In this document: one piece after another, positions 54,228 to 62,760 of the stretch
Layout of the letters: every line of letters starts with the position of its first letter
Numbering within the stretch: position 1 is the stretch's first letter
From: Lysobacter soli
Lineage (GTDB): Bacteria; Pseudomonadota; Gammaproteobacteria; Xanthomonadales; Xanthomonadaceae
Length of the DNA stretch: 64,000 nt
Reading direction: 5' to 3'
Assembly (NCBI RefSeq): GCF_003382285.1
Contig: NZ_QTJR01000011.1
Location: 61,344 to 125,343, forward strand
Made by a program: the position numbers and the translations under genes
Notes under the pieces: model-generated
Told to the model about the DNA's origin: nothing
Database searches by the model: none
What the model saw: the letters and a program-made list of their open reading frames with translations, nothing else

Positions 54228-55175
54228 ATGCACCTGCGCCCGACCACCGCACAGCCGCTTTCGACGACCGACGCCCCGCGCGCCGACCGTTCGCGCGTGG
54301 AATACGCGGCGCAGCAGCTGGAGGCGCAGTTCGCGCAGATGCTGGTCAAGTCGATGCGCAGCGCGTCCTTCGGCGACTCGCTGATGGGCGACAACTCGAC
54401 CTACCGCGACATGTACGACCAGCAGCTCGCGCGCGAGATCGCCAAGGGCCGCGGCCTCGGCCTGGCGCCGATCATCGTCCAGCAGCTCACGCGCAACGCC
54501 GGCGGCGCCAGCGCCACCGTGACGCCCGAAGGCGGCTTCCCGATGACGCCGGCCGCCTCGCCGATGTCGCTGTCGCTCACGCCCAGCAGCGACGGCGTCT
54601 CGCTGCCCGGCATCGCCGCGCCCGCCCTGCCGCGCGTGGAAACGCCGCAGGTCGAATGCGATCCCAACGCCAAGCTCGACTGCTCCAGCCCCGAAGCCTT
54701 CGTGCGTTCGGTCTGGCCGCACGCGCAGCGCACGGCCCAGGAACTGGGCGTCGATCCCAAGGCACTGGTCGCGCAGGCCGCGCTGGAAACCGGCTGGGGC
54801 CGTCGCCTGGCATCGGGCGGCGGCGACGCCACTTCGCACAACCTGTTCGGCATCAAGGCCGGTTCGAAGTGGAGCGGCAACCGCGTCAACGCCGGCACGC
54901 ACGAATACGTGGCCGGCCAGCGCGTCAGCGAGCGCGCCGACTTCCGCGCCTACGGTTCCATCGGCGAGAGCTTCGCCGACTACGCGAAGCTGCTGAACAA
55001 CCCGCGTTACGCGCAGGCGCGCGCGGCCGGCGGCGACACGCGCCAGTTCGCGCAGGCGCTGCAGAAGGCCGGCTACGCCACCGACCCCGCCTACGCCGCG
55101 AAGATCAACGCGATCGCCGAAGGCGCCACGCTCAACCGCGCGCTCGCCGCGCTCGATGGCAACACGAGAGGCTGA
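54228..55175 (+). CDS. flgJ: FlgJ, rod scaffold with peptidoglycan hydrolase domain
   Basis: A 315-residue protein with two roles. The N-terminal part (residues 20-90, AAQQLEAQFAQMLVKSMR) caps the growing rod. The C-terminal part (about 150-300) is a glucosaminidase that opens peptidoglycan for the rod: the catalytic Glu lies in AQAALETGWG, and SHNLFGIKAGSKW and YGSIGESFADYAKLL are conserved. The linker is Ala/Ser/Pro-rich. It is exported by both domains' own route through the flagellar system. No strong ribosome site was seen before the ATG, which fits the very short leader. Confidence 0.94.
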   Translation: MHLRPTTAQPLSTTDAPRADRSRVEYAAQQLEAQFAQMLVKSMRSASFGDSLMGDNSTYRDMYDQQLAREIAKGRGLGLAPIIVQQLTRNAGGASATVTPEGGFPMTPAASPMSLSLTPSSDGVSLPGIAAPALPRVETPQVECDPNAKLDCSSPEAFVRSVWPHAQRTAQELGVDPKALVAQAALETGWGRRLASGGGDATSHNLFGIKAGSKWSGNRVNAGTHEYVAGQRVSERADFRAYGSIGESFADYAKLLNNPRYAQARAAGGDTRQFAQALQKAGYATDPAYAAKINAIAEGATLNRALAALDGNTRG

Positions 55176-55177
55176 CG

Positions 55178-57058
55178 ATGGCCAATGTCCTGTCCACCGG
55201 CACCGGTGCCCTGATCGCGTTCCAGCGCGCGCTGGCGACCGTGAGCCACAACGTCGCCAACGTCGCGACCGAAGGCTATTCGCGCCAGCGCGTCGAACTG
55301 TCGACGCGCTCGCCCACCGACATGGGTTACGGCTACGTCGGCAACGGCGTGCAGGTGGCCGACGTGCGCCGTATCGCCGACCAGCTCGCGAACACGCGAC
55401 TGCTGGAAAGCGGCGGCGAACTCGCCCGCGCGCAGCAGCTGTCGGGCCTGGCCTCGCGCGTGGACACGCTGTTCTCCGACAAGGCCACCGGCCTTGCCGG
55501 CGTGTGGTCGAACTTCTTCGACGCCACGACCGGACTGACCAGCAACGCGGCGTCGTCCGCCGCGCGCGAGGACGTGCTGTCGGACGCCAAGGCGCTCACC
55601 GCGCGCTTCAAGCAGCTCAACAACCAGCTCGATTCGCTGAGCAATGAAGTCAACAGCGGCCTGCGCAGCAGCGCCGAGGAAGTCAACCGCATCGGTGCGG
55701 AGATCGCGCGCCTCAACGGCGAGATCGTCAGCAACCCGAACAACGTCTCCAACGACCTGCTCGACCAGCGCGACCGCCTGGTTTCGCAGATGGTCGGCTT
55801 CACCGGCGGCACCGCCGTGCAGCAGGGCGACGGCTCGCTCAACGTGTTCACGTCCGGCGGGCAGGCGCTGGTGGTGGGCAACACTTCGTCGAAGCTCACC
55901 GTCGCGACCGATCCCTATCGTCCCGAACGCGTGCGTCTTGCACTGGACGGAAACGGCCAGCAGATCCAGCTCAACGATTCCTCGCTGGGCGGCAAGATCG
56001 GCGGCCTGATGGATTTCCGCAGCGACGTGCTCGATCCGGCGCAGTCGGAACTGGGCCGCATCGCCGTGGGGCTCGCCGAAGCATTCAACCAGCAGCACCG
56101 CGCCGGCATGGACCTCAACGGCCAGATGGGCACGGACTTCTTCACCGTGCCCGCGCCGCGCGTGAACGGCAACGCCAACAACACCGGCACCGGCACGCTG
56201 ACGGCGAGCGTCGGCGACCTGTCCAAGCTCGACGCGCAGAACATCGTGCTGAAATTCGACGGCACCGCGTGGAGCGCCACGCGTTCCGACACCGGCGCGA
56301 ACGTGCCGCTCACGGGTACCGGTACCGCGGCCGATCCGCTGGTGATCAACGGCGTCGAACTCGTCGTCGGCGGTGCGCCGGCGTCGGGCGACCGCTTCCT
56401 GCTGCAGCCCACCGCGGGCGCGGCCGGCGGCATCAACGTCGCCATCGACGATCCCAACCGGATAGCAGCCGCCACTCCGGTGAAGGCGAAGGCCGAACTG
56501 GACAACGTCGGCACCGGCCGGATCGGTTCGGTGAAGGTCACCGATTCGACCAACGCCAACCTGCTGACGCCGGCCGACATCGAGTTCATCGACGGCACGC
56601 AGTACACCGTCAACGGCACCGGGCCCTTCACCTACACGCCGGGCCAGCCGATCAACGCGAACGGCTGGAGCCTCAGCCTCGACGGCGTTCCCGCCGCGGG
56701 CGACAGGTTCAGCGTGGGCAGCACCGGCGCTGGTTCCAGCGACAACGGCAACGCGATCGCGCTGGGCAACCTCGACGATGCGAAGGCCTTGAACGGCGGC
56801 ACGGTGTCGCTCAACGGCGCGATCGGCGGCCTCACCACCACGATCGGGTCGGCCGCACGACAGGCCGACTACGCCGCCGATGCGCAGCAGGTGCTGTACG
56901 ACCAGGCGCAGGCCGCGCGCGATTCGATTTCCGGCGTGAACCTCGACGAGGAGGCGGCCAACATGCTGCGTTTCCAGCAGGCCTACCAGGCCGCGGCGCA
57001 GGTGATCTCGACCGCCGACACCATGTTCCAGTCCCTGCTCAGCGCGGTGCGCGGATGA
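55178..57058 (+). CDS. flgK: hook-filament junction protein FlgK
   Basis: A 626-residue first junction protein (HAP1). ALATVSHNVANVATEGYSRQ is the axial N-terminal signature; the middle variable region has two GTG-rich repeats around residues 390-520 (ANNTGTGTLTAS, VPAAGDRFSVGS); the C-terminus has SGVNLDEEAANMLRFQQAYQ, cited in part, and ends FQSLLSAVRG. Only two bases separate it from flgJ, and flgL overlaps its stop, so the three are coupled. FlgN is the expected chaperone. Confidence 0.96.
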   Translation: MANVLSTGTGALIAFQRALATVSHNVANVATEGYSRQRVELSTRSPTDMGYGYVGNGVQVADVRRIADQLANTRLLESGGELARAQQLSGLASRVDTLFSDKATGLAGVWSNFFDATTGLTSNAASSAAREDVLSDAKALTARFKQLNNQLDSLSNEVNSGLRSSAEEVNRIGAEIARLNGEIVSNPNNVSNDLLDQRDRLVSQMVGFTGGTAVQQGDGSLNVFTSGGQALVVGNTSSKLTVATDPYRPERVRLALDGNGQQIQLNDSSLGGKIGGLMDFRSDVLDPAQSELGRIAVGLAEAFNQQHRAGMDLNGQMGTDFFTVPAPRVNGNANNTGTGTLTASVGDLSKLDAQNIVLKFDGTAWSATRSDTGANVPLTGTGTAADPLVINGVELVVGGAPASGDRFLLQPTAGAAGGINVAIDDPNRIAAATPVKAKAELDNVGTGRIGSVKVTDSTNANLLTPADIEFIDGTQYTVNGTGPFTYTPGQPINANGWSLSLDGVPAAGDRFSVGSTGAGSSDNGNAIALGNLDDAKALNGGTVSLNGAIGGLTTTIGSAARQADYAADAQQVLYDQAQAARDSISGVNLDEEAANMLRFQQAYQAAAQVISTADTMFQSLLSAVRG

Positions 57059-58254
57059 ACAATCGCATTTCCACGGCCGGCGCTTACGCGCTGCAACTGG
57101 GCACGATGCTGCGCAAGCAGGCGGGCCTGTCGCACACGCAGCAGCAGCTCGCACTCGGCCAGCGCCTGGTCACGGCGAAGGACGATCCGGTCGCCGCCGG
57201 CACCGCGGTGTCGCTCGATCGCGCCACGGCCGAACTGGAACGCTTCGGCGAGAACGCGAACCTGCTCGGCAATCGCCTGAACCTTCAGGAAAGCGTGCTC
57301 GCGCAGGCCGGCGACCGGCTGGCGCGCGTGCGCGAACTCACCATCCAGGCCAACAACGCCGCGATGTCGAGCGACGACAAGAAGGCGATCACCGCCGAAC
57401 TGAAGGTGATCCGCGAAGAACTCATCGGCCTGGCCAACAGCCAGGACGGCAGCGGTCGCTACCTCTTCGGCGGCACCGCCGACGATCACGCGCCGTTCGT
57501 GGTGAGCGGCGGCAACGTCAGCTACACCGGCGACCAGCGCCAGCGCGAGGTCGAGATCGCACCGGACCAGTTCGTGTCCGACACGCTGCCGGGCAGCGAG
57601 TTGTTCATGCGCGTCAAGACCGGCGACGGCCGCATCGACGGCAGCGCCGCCACGACCAACGCCGGCAGCGGCGTGCTGATGGAATTCGGGCTGGACGATT
57701 CGGGCAGCTGGAACGGCGCGAGCTACAGCGTCGTGTTCACCGCGCCCGATGCGTACGAACTGCGCGATGCGGGCGGTGCGGTGATTGGCACCGGCACCTA
57801 CGCCAGCGGCGAAGGCATCAACGTCGGCGGCCTGAACCTGCGCATCGACGGCGCACCAGCCGCGGGCGACAGCTTCTCCGTCGGCCCGGCGAAGACCAAC
57901 GACGTGTTCGGGATGATCGACGACCTCGTCGGCGCGCTCGAAATGCCCGACGACTCCCCGCAGCAGCGCGCGGCGCAGCAGAACGCGCTGCAGGCCTCGT
58001 TGCGCGATGCGGCGACGGCGCAGGAGCACTTCATCGACGGGCGCGCCACCGGCGGCGCCCAGCTGGCGGCGATGGACAGTGCGGCCGACCTGCGCGAAGC
58101 GCAGTCGGTCACGCTGGAAACCACGCTGTCGGGCATCCGCGACCTGGACTACGCCGAGGCGATCAGCCGCTTCCAGCTCGAGAGCACGGCGCTGCAGGCG
58201 GCGCAACAGGCCTTCATGCGGCTGCAGTCGAGTTCGCTGTTCGATCTGATGTGA
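57055..58254 (+). CDS. flgL: hook-filament junction protein FlgL
   Basis: A 399-residue second junction protein (HAP3). The N-terminus MNNRISTAGAYALQLGTML and LVTAKDDPVAAGTAVSLDRA correspond to the flagellin-like D0/D1 region; GSGRYLFGG is the FlgL hallmark; the C-terminal SGIRDLDYAEAISRFQLEST with LQAAQQAF completes the D0/D1 helical pair. It overlaps flgK by four bases (ATGA). Palindromic repeats follow before fliC. Confidence 0.95.
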   Translation: MNNRISTAGAYALQLGTMLRKQAGLSHTQQQLALGQRLVTAKDDPVAAGTAVSLDRATAELERFGENANLLGNRLNLQESVLAQAGDRLARVRELTIQANNAAMSSDDKKAITAELKVIREELIGLANSQDGSGRYLFGGTADDHAPFVVSGGNVSYTGDQRQREVEIAPDQFVSDTLPGSELFMRVKTGDGRIDGSAATTNAGSGVLMEFGLDDSGSWNGASYSVVFTAPDAYELRDAGGAVIGTGTYASGEGINVGGLNLRIDGAPAAGDSFSVGPAKTNDVFGMIDDLVGALEMPDDSPQQRAAQQNALQASLRDAATAQEHFIDGRATGGAQLAAMDSAADLREAQSVTLETTLSGIRDLDYAEAISRFQLESTALQAAQQAFMRLQSSSLFDLM

Positions 58255-58430
58255 CGCGAAGGCGGGAATCCAGCGGCCCGGACTGTCAGGCCCGCCGGAG
58301 CCTTGAGCGTTTGAGCGATGGATTCCGCTTCGCGGGAATGACGGCGAAGAAGCAGGGTTGGAACCAGGATCGACGTCGAAACCGTGACGTTTCACACGAA
58401 TCCCGAATCCCGACTCCCCAATCACGGCTT
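58255..58430. repeat. palindromic and GAATCCCG repeats between flgL and fliC
   Basis: A split ATTCCCGC-type palindrome (GCGAAGGCGGGAATCC at 58256-58271 and GGATTCCGCTTCGCGGGAATG around 58319-58341, shortened) is followed by GAATCCCGAATCCCGACTCC at 58399-58418. The gap of 324 bp also holds the fliC promoter. Confidence 0.75.
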
Positions 58431-58445
58431 GTGTCAACCAGGAGC

Positions 58446-58472
58446 TAAAGGTTTCCCCAGGGGCACCGATAT
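58446..58472 (+). promoter_or_regulatory. sigma-28 (FliA) promoter of fliC
   Basis: TAAAGGTT, an 11-base spacer and ACCGATAT match the FliA consensus TAAAGTTT-N11-GCCGATAA. It lies 106 bp before the fliC ATG, so the leader is about 100 nt. Confidence 0.85.
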
Positions 58473-58578
58473 CTAGGTCAGCAGCGGCAAGGGCCGGCAA
58501 CACCGACCAACCACTGCGGTATTTGCCGGCCGGCGAGCGCTTCGCCGGTGCCCTAACCGAAACCTACGGAGAATCACC

Positions 58579-59760
58579 ATGGCACAAGTCATCAACAGCA
58601 ACGTGATGTCGCTCAACGCCCAGCGCAACCTGGGTACCAGCAGCGCCAGCCTCGGCACCACCATCCAGCGCCTGTCGTCGGGCCTGCGCATCAACAGCGC
58701 GAAGGACGACGCGGCCGGCCTGGCGATCTCGGAGCGCTTCAGCACGCAGATCCGCGGCCTCGACGTCGCCGTGCGCAACGCGAACGACGGCATCTCGCTG
58801 GCCCAGTCGGCCGAAGGCGCGATGGTCGAAATCGGCAACAACCTGCAGCGCGTCCGCGAGCTGTCGGTGCAGTCGGCCAACGCCACCAACTCGCAGTCCG
58901 ACCGTGACGCGCTGAACGCCGAAGTCACGCAGCTGGTCTCGGAAATCGACCGCGTCGCCAACCAGACCAACTTCAACGGCACCAAGCTGCTCGACGGCTC
59001 CTTCGCCGGCGCGCTGTTCCAGGTCGGCGCCAACTCGGGCCAGACCATCGCCGTCAACAGCATCGTCGACGCCAACGCCAACGCCCTGGGCAAGGCCCAG
59101 TTCGCCGCCGCGCAGACCTCGACCGCCGCCGTTTCGACCGGCACGGCGACCGCCACCGGCACGCTGGCCAGCATGGCCGTCAACGGCGTCACGATCGACA
59201 CCGTCGACATCGGCGTGGGCGACACGGGCGGCGACGTGGCCAAGAAGATGGCCGCTTCGATCAACGACAAGATGGACCAGACCGGCGTCTACGCCTCGCT
59301 GGATTCCAGCAACAAGCTGACGCTTACCTCGATCACCGCGGGCAAGGACTTCTCCTTCACCGCCGGCACGCTGACGGGCGGCACGGGCATCACGATGGCC
59401 GAAGCCGGCATCGCCGCCACCGCCACCGCCTCGGCGGGCAGCACGAAGTACATCAAGGACCTCGACATCTCCAGCTTCACCGGCGCGCAGCAGGCCATGG
59501 AAATCGTCGACAAGGCCCTGACCAGCGTCAACTCCGCCCGCGCCGACATGGGTGCGGTGCAGAACCGCTTCACCTCGACCATCGCCAACCTGCAGGCGAC
59601 GAGCGAGAACCTGAGCGCCTCGCGCAGCCGCATCCGTGACGCGGACTACGCCAAGGAAACCGCCGAGCTGACCCGCACGCAGATCCTCAGCCAGGCCGGT
59701 ACCGCGATGCTCGCCCAGGCCAATGCCGTACCGCAGAACGTCCTCAGCCTGCTGGGCTGA
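58579..59760 (+). CDS. fliC: flagellin
   Basis: The 393-residue filament subunit. The conserved N-terminal D0/D1 region begins [18 protein letters not shown] and carries [15 protein letters not shown], the TLR5-contact type segment; the C-terminal region has [20 protein letters not shown] (twenty residues) and ends [12 protein letters not shown]. The central domain (about 175-285) is short, Ala/Thr/Gly-rich and variable. It is the only flagellin gene in the window. GGAG precedes the ATG. Sigma-28 control and a double hairpin terminator make it a strong single unit. Confidence 0.97.
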   Translation: MAQVINSNVMSLNAQRNLGTSSASLGTTIQRLSSGLRINSAKDDAAGLAISERFSTQIRGLDVAVRNANDGISLAQSAEGAMVEIGNNLQRVRELSVQSANATNSQSDRDALNAEVTQLVSEIDRVANQTNFNGTKLLDGSFAGALFQVGANSGQTIAVNSIVDANANALGKAQFAAAQTSTAAVSTGTATATGTLASMAVNGVTIDTVDIGVGDTGGDVAKKMAASINDKMDQTGVYASLDSSNKLTLTSITAGKDFSFTAGTLTGGTGITMAEAGIAATATASAGSTKYIKDLDISSFTGAQQAMEIVDKALTSVNSARADMGAVQNRFTSTIANLQATSENLSASRSRIRDADYAKETAELTRTQILSQAGTAMLAQANAVPQNVLSLLG

Positions 59761-59773
59761 TCCACCGCCGGAA

Positions 59774-59841
59774 GGGGCGCGCGAACCGCGCCCCGATGGC
59801 ACCCCGGTGGGATGCGCGCGAACGCATCCCTCCGGCTTTTT
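59774..59841 (+). terminator. double hairpin terminator after fliC
   Basis: Hairpin GGGGCGCG/CGCGCCCC (59774-59794) is followed by GGGATGCG/CGCATCCC (59809-59830) inside CCGG arms and then CTTTTT. The fliD leader begins just after. Confidence 0.8.
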
Positions 59842-59856
59842 CCGAAAGGAGTCGCC

Positions 59857-59922
59857 ATGACCGCTCATCGTTCGCCCCGTCCCCTGCCGCCGCGCGCGGT
59901 GCACGGTCGACGCGGAGGGTAA
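59857..59922 (+). CDS. possible 21-residue leader peptide before fliD
   Basis: The frame starts with ATG seven bases after AAAGGAG, the strongest ribosome site in the region, and encodes a short Arg/Pro-rich peptide (MTAHRSPRPLPPR...) ending in TAA. Its last codons overlap the GGAGGG that serves as ribosome site of fliD, whose ATG follows six bases after the stop. This layout suggests translational coupling or a leader-peptide control of fliD. Amino acid content shows no biosynthetic attenuator logic. Conservation is untested. Confidence 0.45.
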   Translation: MTAHRSPRPLPPRAVHGRRGG

Positions 59923-59928
59923 GCGGTC

Positions 59929-61251
59929 ATGGCCATTTCCACGCTCGGTTCGGGCATCGACATCCCGTCGCTGGTGTCCCAGCTCGTCGCCGCCGAACGC
60001 TCGCCGATCGAAAGCCGCATCGCGCGCGGCGAGAACGCCGCCAAGACGCAGCTGTCGGCGATGGGCTCGCTCAAGAGCATCTTCTCCAGCCTGCAGACCT
60101 CGCTGGAGAAGCTGCGCAAGGACGGCGGCACCGACGCCCGCACGGCGACCGTGCAGGACAAGGCGGGCTTCACCGCCTCGGCCGACACCACCGCGACCGT
60201 CGGCGAATACAAGATCGAAGTCGAATCGCTCGCCAGCGCGCACCGCCTCACCTCGCCGGCGAAGGCCGCCGACGCGAAGATCGGCACCGGCAAGCTCGTC
60301 ATCGAGGCCGGCGACACGAAGATCGAAGTGGACATCGCCGACGGCCGCAACACGCTGTCGGACATCCGCACCGCCATCAACACCGCTGCCGCCGGCAAGG
60401 GCGTGCAGGCGAGCCTGGTCAACGCCGACGGCGGCCAGCACCTGGTGCTCACCGCGGTCGACTCGGGCCTGGAAGGCAAGCTGCGCGTGACCACCAGCGG
60501 TGGCGACGGCGGGTTGTCGGCGCTGGTCTACGACCCGGGCGTGCAGACGTCGATGACCGAAACCGTCGCGGCGAAGGACGCGGTGGTGAAGGTCGATGGC
60601 CTGACGCGCACGTCCAGCAGCAACAGCCTCACCGACCTGCTGCCCGGCGTGACGCTCAACCTCACCGAAGCCAAGCCCGGCGAAACCTTCAGCCTGAAGG
60701 TCGCCACCGACGACGCCGCCGTGCAGAAGACGCTGCAGGCGTTCGTCACCGCATACAACGCCTCGATCAGCCTCACCAAGTCGCTCACCGCCTACAACGC
60801 CGAGACCAAGACCGCCTCGGCGCTCACCGGCGATTCGATGGTGCGCGGCCTGCAGAGCTCGCTGCGCAACATGGCCAGCGAGAACGTGGTCGCCTTCAAG
60901 GCGCTGGGTCTGTCGATCAACACCGACGGCACGCTCGCGCTCAACACCAGCACGCTGACCAAGGCGCTGGGCGAGGATCCGGGTGCGCTGTCGCGCCTGT
61001 TCTCGGGCGAGGAAGGCTACGGCGCCGACCTGGAAGGCATGCTCGACAGCGTGCTGGAAACCGACGGCCTGCTCGACTCGCGCAGCGACAGCCTCAACGC
61101 GCGCCTGAAGACGTACGACAAGCAGTACGAGGACCTGGATCGCCGCATGGAATCGCTGCAGACCCGCTACACCGCGCAGTTCACCGCGATGGAGCAGATG
61201 GTCACCCAGCTCCAGGGCTCCAGCGGCTTCCTTTCGCAGCAATTCGGCTAA
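59929..61251 (+). CDS. fliD: filament cap protein FliD
   Basis: A 440-residue capping protein (HAP2) at the filament tip that folds incoming flagellin. LGSGIDIPSLVSQLVAAERSP, the N-terminal FliD_N motif, is followed by hypervariable middle domains with VNADGGQHLVLTA, and a C-terminal FliD_C domain with LGLSINTDGTLALN and MEQMVTQLQGSSGFLSQQFG at the end (twenty residues). GGAGGG precedes the ATG. No promoter of its own was recognised; it may depend on read-through from fliC or on the fliC-fliD gap. Confidence 0.95.
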   Translation: MAISTLGSGIDIPSLVSQLVAAERSPIESRIARGENAAKTQLSAMGSLKSIFSSLQTSLEKLRKDGGTDARTATVQDKAGFTASADTTATVGEYKIEVESLASAHRLTSPAKAADAKIGTGKLVIEAGDTKIEVDIADGRNTLSDIRTAINTAAAGKGVQASLVNADGGQHLVLTAVDSGLEGKLRVTTSGGDGGLSALVYDPGVQTSMTETVAAKDAVVKVDGLTRTSSSNSLTDLLPGVTLNLTEAKPGETFSLKVATDDAAVQKTLQAFVTAYNASISLTKSLTAYNAETKTASALTGDSMVRGLQSSLRNMASENVVAFKALGLSINTDGTLALNTSTLTKALGEDPGALSRLFSGEEGYGADLEGMLDSVLETDGLLDSRSDSLNARLKTYDKQYEDLDRRMESLQTRYTAQFTAMEQMVTQLQGSSGFLSQQFG

Positions 61252-61275
61252 AAGAAATACCAGGAGCTCATCGTC

Positions 61276-61668
61276 ATGCTCGGCGCCAACCGCAATTACG
61301 CCAACCAGTACCGCAGCACCGGCGTCAGCGCCGCGGTGCTGGAAGCCGATCCGCATCGCCTCGTCGCGCTGATGCTGTCGGGTGCGCGCGATCGCATCCG
61401 CCTGGCCGGCGCGTGCCTGGAACGCGGCGACATCCCGCGCAAGGCCAAGGCCATCAGCGACGCCAGTGGCCTGATCACCGGCCTGAGCGGCGCGCTCAAC
61501 CTCGACGCCGGCGGCGAGATCGCGCAGGGCCTGCAGTCGCTGTACGACTACGCGCAGCAGCGCCTGCTGATCGCCAACAGCGACAACGACGCCGCCGCGC
61601 TGACCGAAGTGGACGGCCTGCTGGGCGACATCGAATCGGCCTGGCTCGCCATCGCGCCCAAGCCGTGA
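61276..61668 (+). CDS. fliS: flagellin export chaperone FliS
   Basis: A 130-residue helical chaperone that binds the C-terminal end of flagellin and stops early polymerisation. NYANQYRSTGVSAAVLEADPHRLVALML, cited in parts, is the N-terminal FliS signature; the rest forms helices with GLSGALNLDAGGEIAQGLQSLYDY. Length is the family norm. It follows fliD after 24 bp with CAGGAG upstream. The FliT-like gene follows after eight bases. Confidence 0.95.
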   Translation: MLGANRNYANQYRSTGVSAAVLEADPHRLVALMLSGARDRIRLAGACLERGDIPRKAKAISDASGLITGLSGALNLDAGGEIAQGLQSLYDYAQQRLLIANSDNDAAALTEVDGLLGDIESAWLAIAPKP

Positions 61669-61676
61669 GCCACGCC

Positions 61677-61979
61677 ATGACCCACGCCGCCACGCCTGCC
61701 GTTCCCGCCCTGCCCGAAGCGCAGGTGCGCGCGGCGATGCACGCGCAGCAGTGGGAGCTGGCGATCGAACTGCTCGCCGAGCACGACCGCGTGCTCCGCG
61801 AGACGCTCGGCTCGGAAAAGCTGTCGGGCCTGTCGGCCGAACCGTGGCGCGACTTGCTGGCGCAGCAGCAGGCGCTGCTGGCCGACCTGGTGGTGATGCG
61901 CGACGAGACCGCGGCGGTCCTCGCGCGCATGGGCCGCGAACGTCGCGGCGCCCTCGCCTACCGGAGCCTGGCCGGATGA
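61677..61979 (+). CDS. FliT-like small flagellar protein
   Basis: A 100-residue helical protein directly after fliS, where fliT (chaperone of FliD and inhibitor of FlhDC) is usual. QQWELAIELLAEHDRVLRE and DLLAQQQALLADLVVMRDE (cited in parts) give two amphipathic helices as in FliT, but sequence identity to FliT is weak by eye. Its stop overlaps the next start (ATGA). Position and size carry the assignment. Confidence 0.65.
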   Translation: MTHAATPAVPALPEAQVRAAMHAQQWELAIELLAEHDRVLRETLGSEKLSGLSAEPWRDLLAQQQALLADLVVMRDETAAVLARMGRERRGALAYRSLAG

Positions 61980-62536
61980 CCTCGCAGTCGGCGGATCTGG
62001 AACTGTTCGACGACGTGCTGGTCCACCAGGACCGGCGCCCGGCGGCGTTCCTGCCCGGTCCGACCAACACCGCCGCCGCGCACGTCGCCGCGGCGCATGC
62101 GGAAATGCTGCTCACCTCGCTGGCGCTGAGCGACAACGCGCGCAGCGAGGACGGCGACGAACACGCCGAACCGTCCTCCGCGCTGCAACGCGTCGAGGCC
62201 AAGCTCGACCTGGTGCTGGGCCTGCTCGGCACGATGCTGCGCGACCGCGGCGACCTTCCGCCGCCGACCGTGCTGCGCTGGTCCACGCGCGGCGCGCGCA
62301 TCGACGTCCTCGGCGACGCGCTGGCGATCCGTCCCGGCGCCCGCGGCACGTTGCGCGTGCAGCCGGCCGACTGGCTGCCGGACTGCATCGAACTGCCGGC
62401 GCACGTGATCGCCGCCGAAGGCGCCCGCGTCTGGATCGCCTTCGAACCGATGGCCCCGACGCTGGCCGACGCCCTGGAGCGTCACCTGTTCCGCCTGCAC
62501 CGCAAGCAGGTCGCCGAAAGCCGGCGCCTGCGCTGA
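61976..62536 (+). CDS. PilZ-type flagellar-cluster protein
   Basis: A 186-residue soluble protein. An N-terminal acidic, helical half (residues 1-85) with the heptad-like ALQRVEAKLDLVLGLLGTML is followed by a compact beta-rich domain (95-160, PTVLRWSTRGARIDVLGD, GTLRVQPADWLPDCIELPA) and a C-terminal helix. This matches PilZ folds flanked by coiled coils, such as the tetrameric PilZ protein known from Xanthomonas campestris (XCC6012), as I recall it. The usual RXXXR and D/NXSXXG c-di-GMP motifs are not clear, so it may not bind c-di-GMP. It is coupled to the FliT-like gene. Confidence 0.7.
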   Translation: MTSQSADLELFDDVLVHQDRRPAAFLPGPTNTAAAHVAAAHAEMLLTSLALSDNARSEDGDEHAEPSSALQRVEAKLDLVLGLLGTMLRDRGDLPPPTVLRWSTRGARIDVLGDALAIRPGARGTLRVQPADWLPDCIELPAHVIAAEGARVWIAFEPMAPTLADALERHLFRLHRKQVAESRRLR

Positions 62537-62607
62537 CCCCACGACGCCCGGAGCGTGGAACATTCGCGTTCGCCCGGCTGCGAATCCCCAAAATGAATGC
62601 GACAGGC

Positions 62608-62668
62608 CTGACAAAAAGGCCCATACCGGTGCGTCCGGTGCTCGCGGGCACGGTGAAACATTTGTCAG
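62608..62668. promoter_or_regulatory. inverted repeat CTGACAAA/TTTGTCAG upstream of the response regulator
   Basis: CTGACAAA (62608-62615) and TTTGTCAG (62661-62668) are exact inverted copies 45 bp apart in the 224-bp gap after the PilZ-type gene. They could be paired operator half-sites or a large RNA stem. Confidence 0.35.
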
Positions 62669-62760
62669 ACCCGTCACATTCCGGAAGTGAGCGAATGGTC
62701 CCTTCGCGTCACCTCGGCTAAGGTGCCCCGACGGAGAGTTGACGCTTTTGGGGAACGGAG

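Noticed and set aside
59761..59928. Separate sigma-54 promoter for fliD
   Set aside because: TGGCACCCC at 59797 looks like a -24 box but no GC follows at the required ten-base distance.
58564..62388. A 1274-codon open frame on the minus strand opposite fliC, fliD and fliS
   Set aside because: Same GC-driven shadow effect; the plus-strand flagellar proteins are unambiguous.
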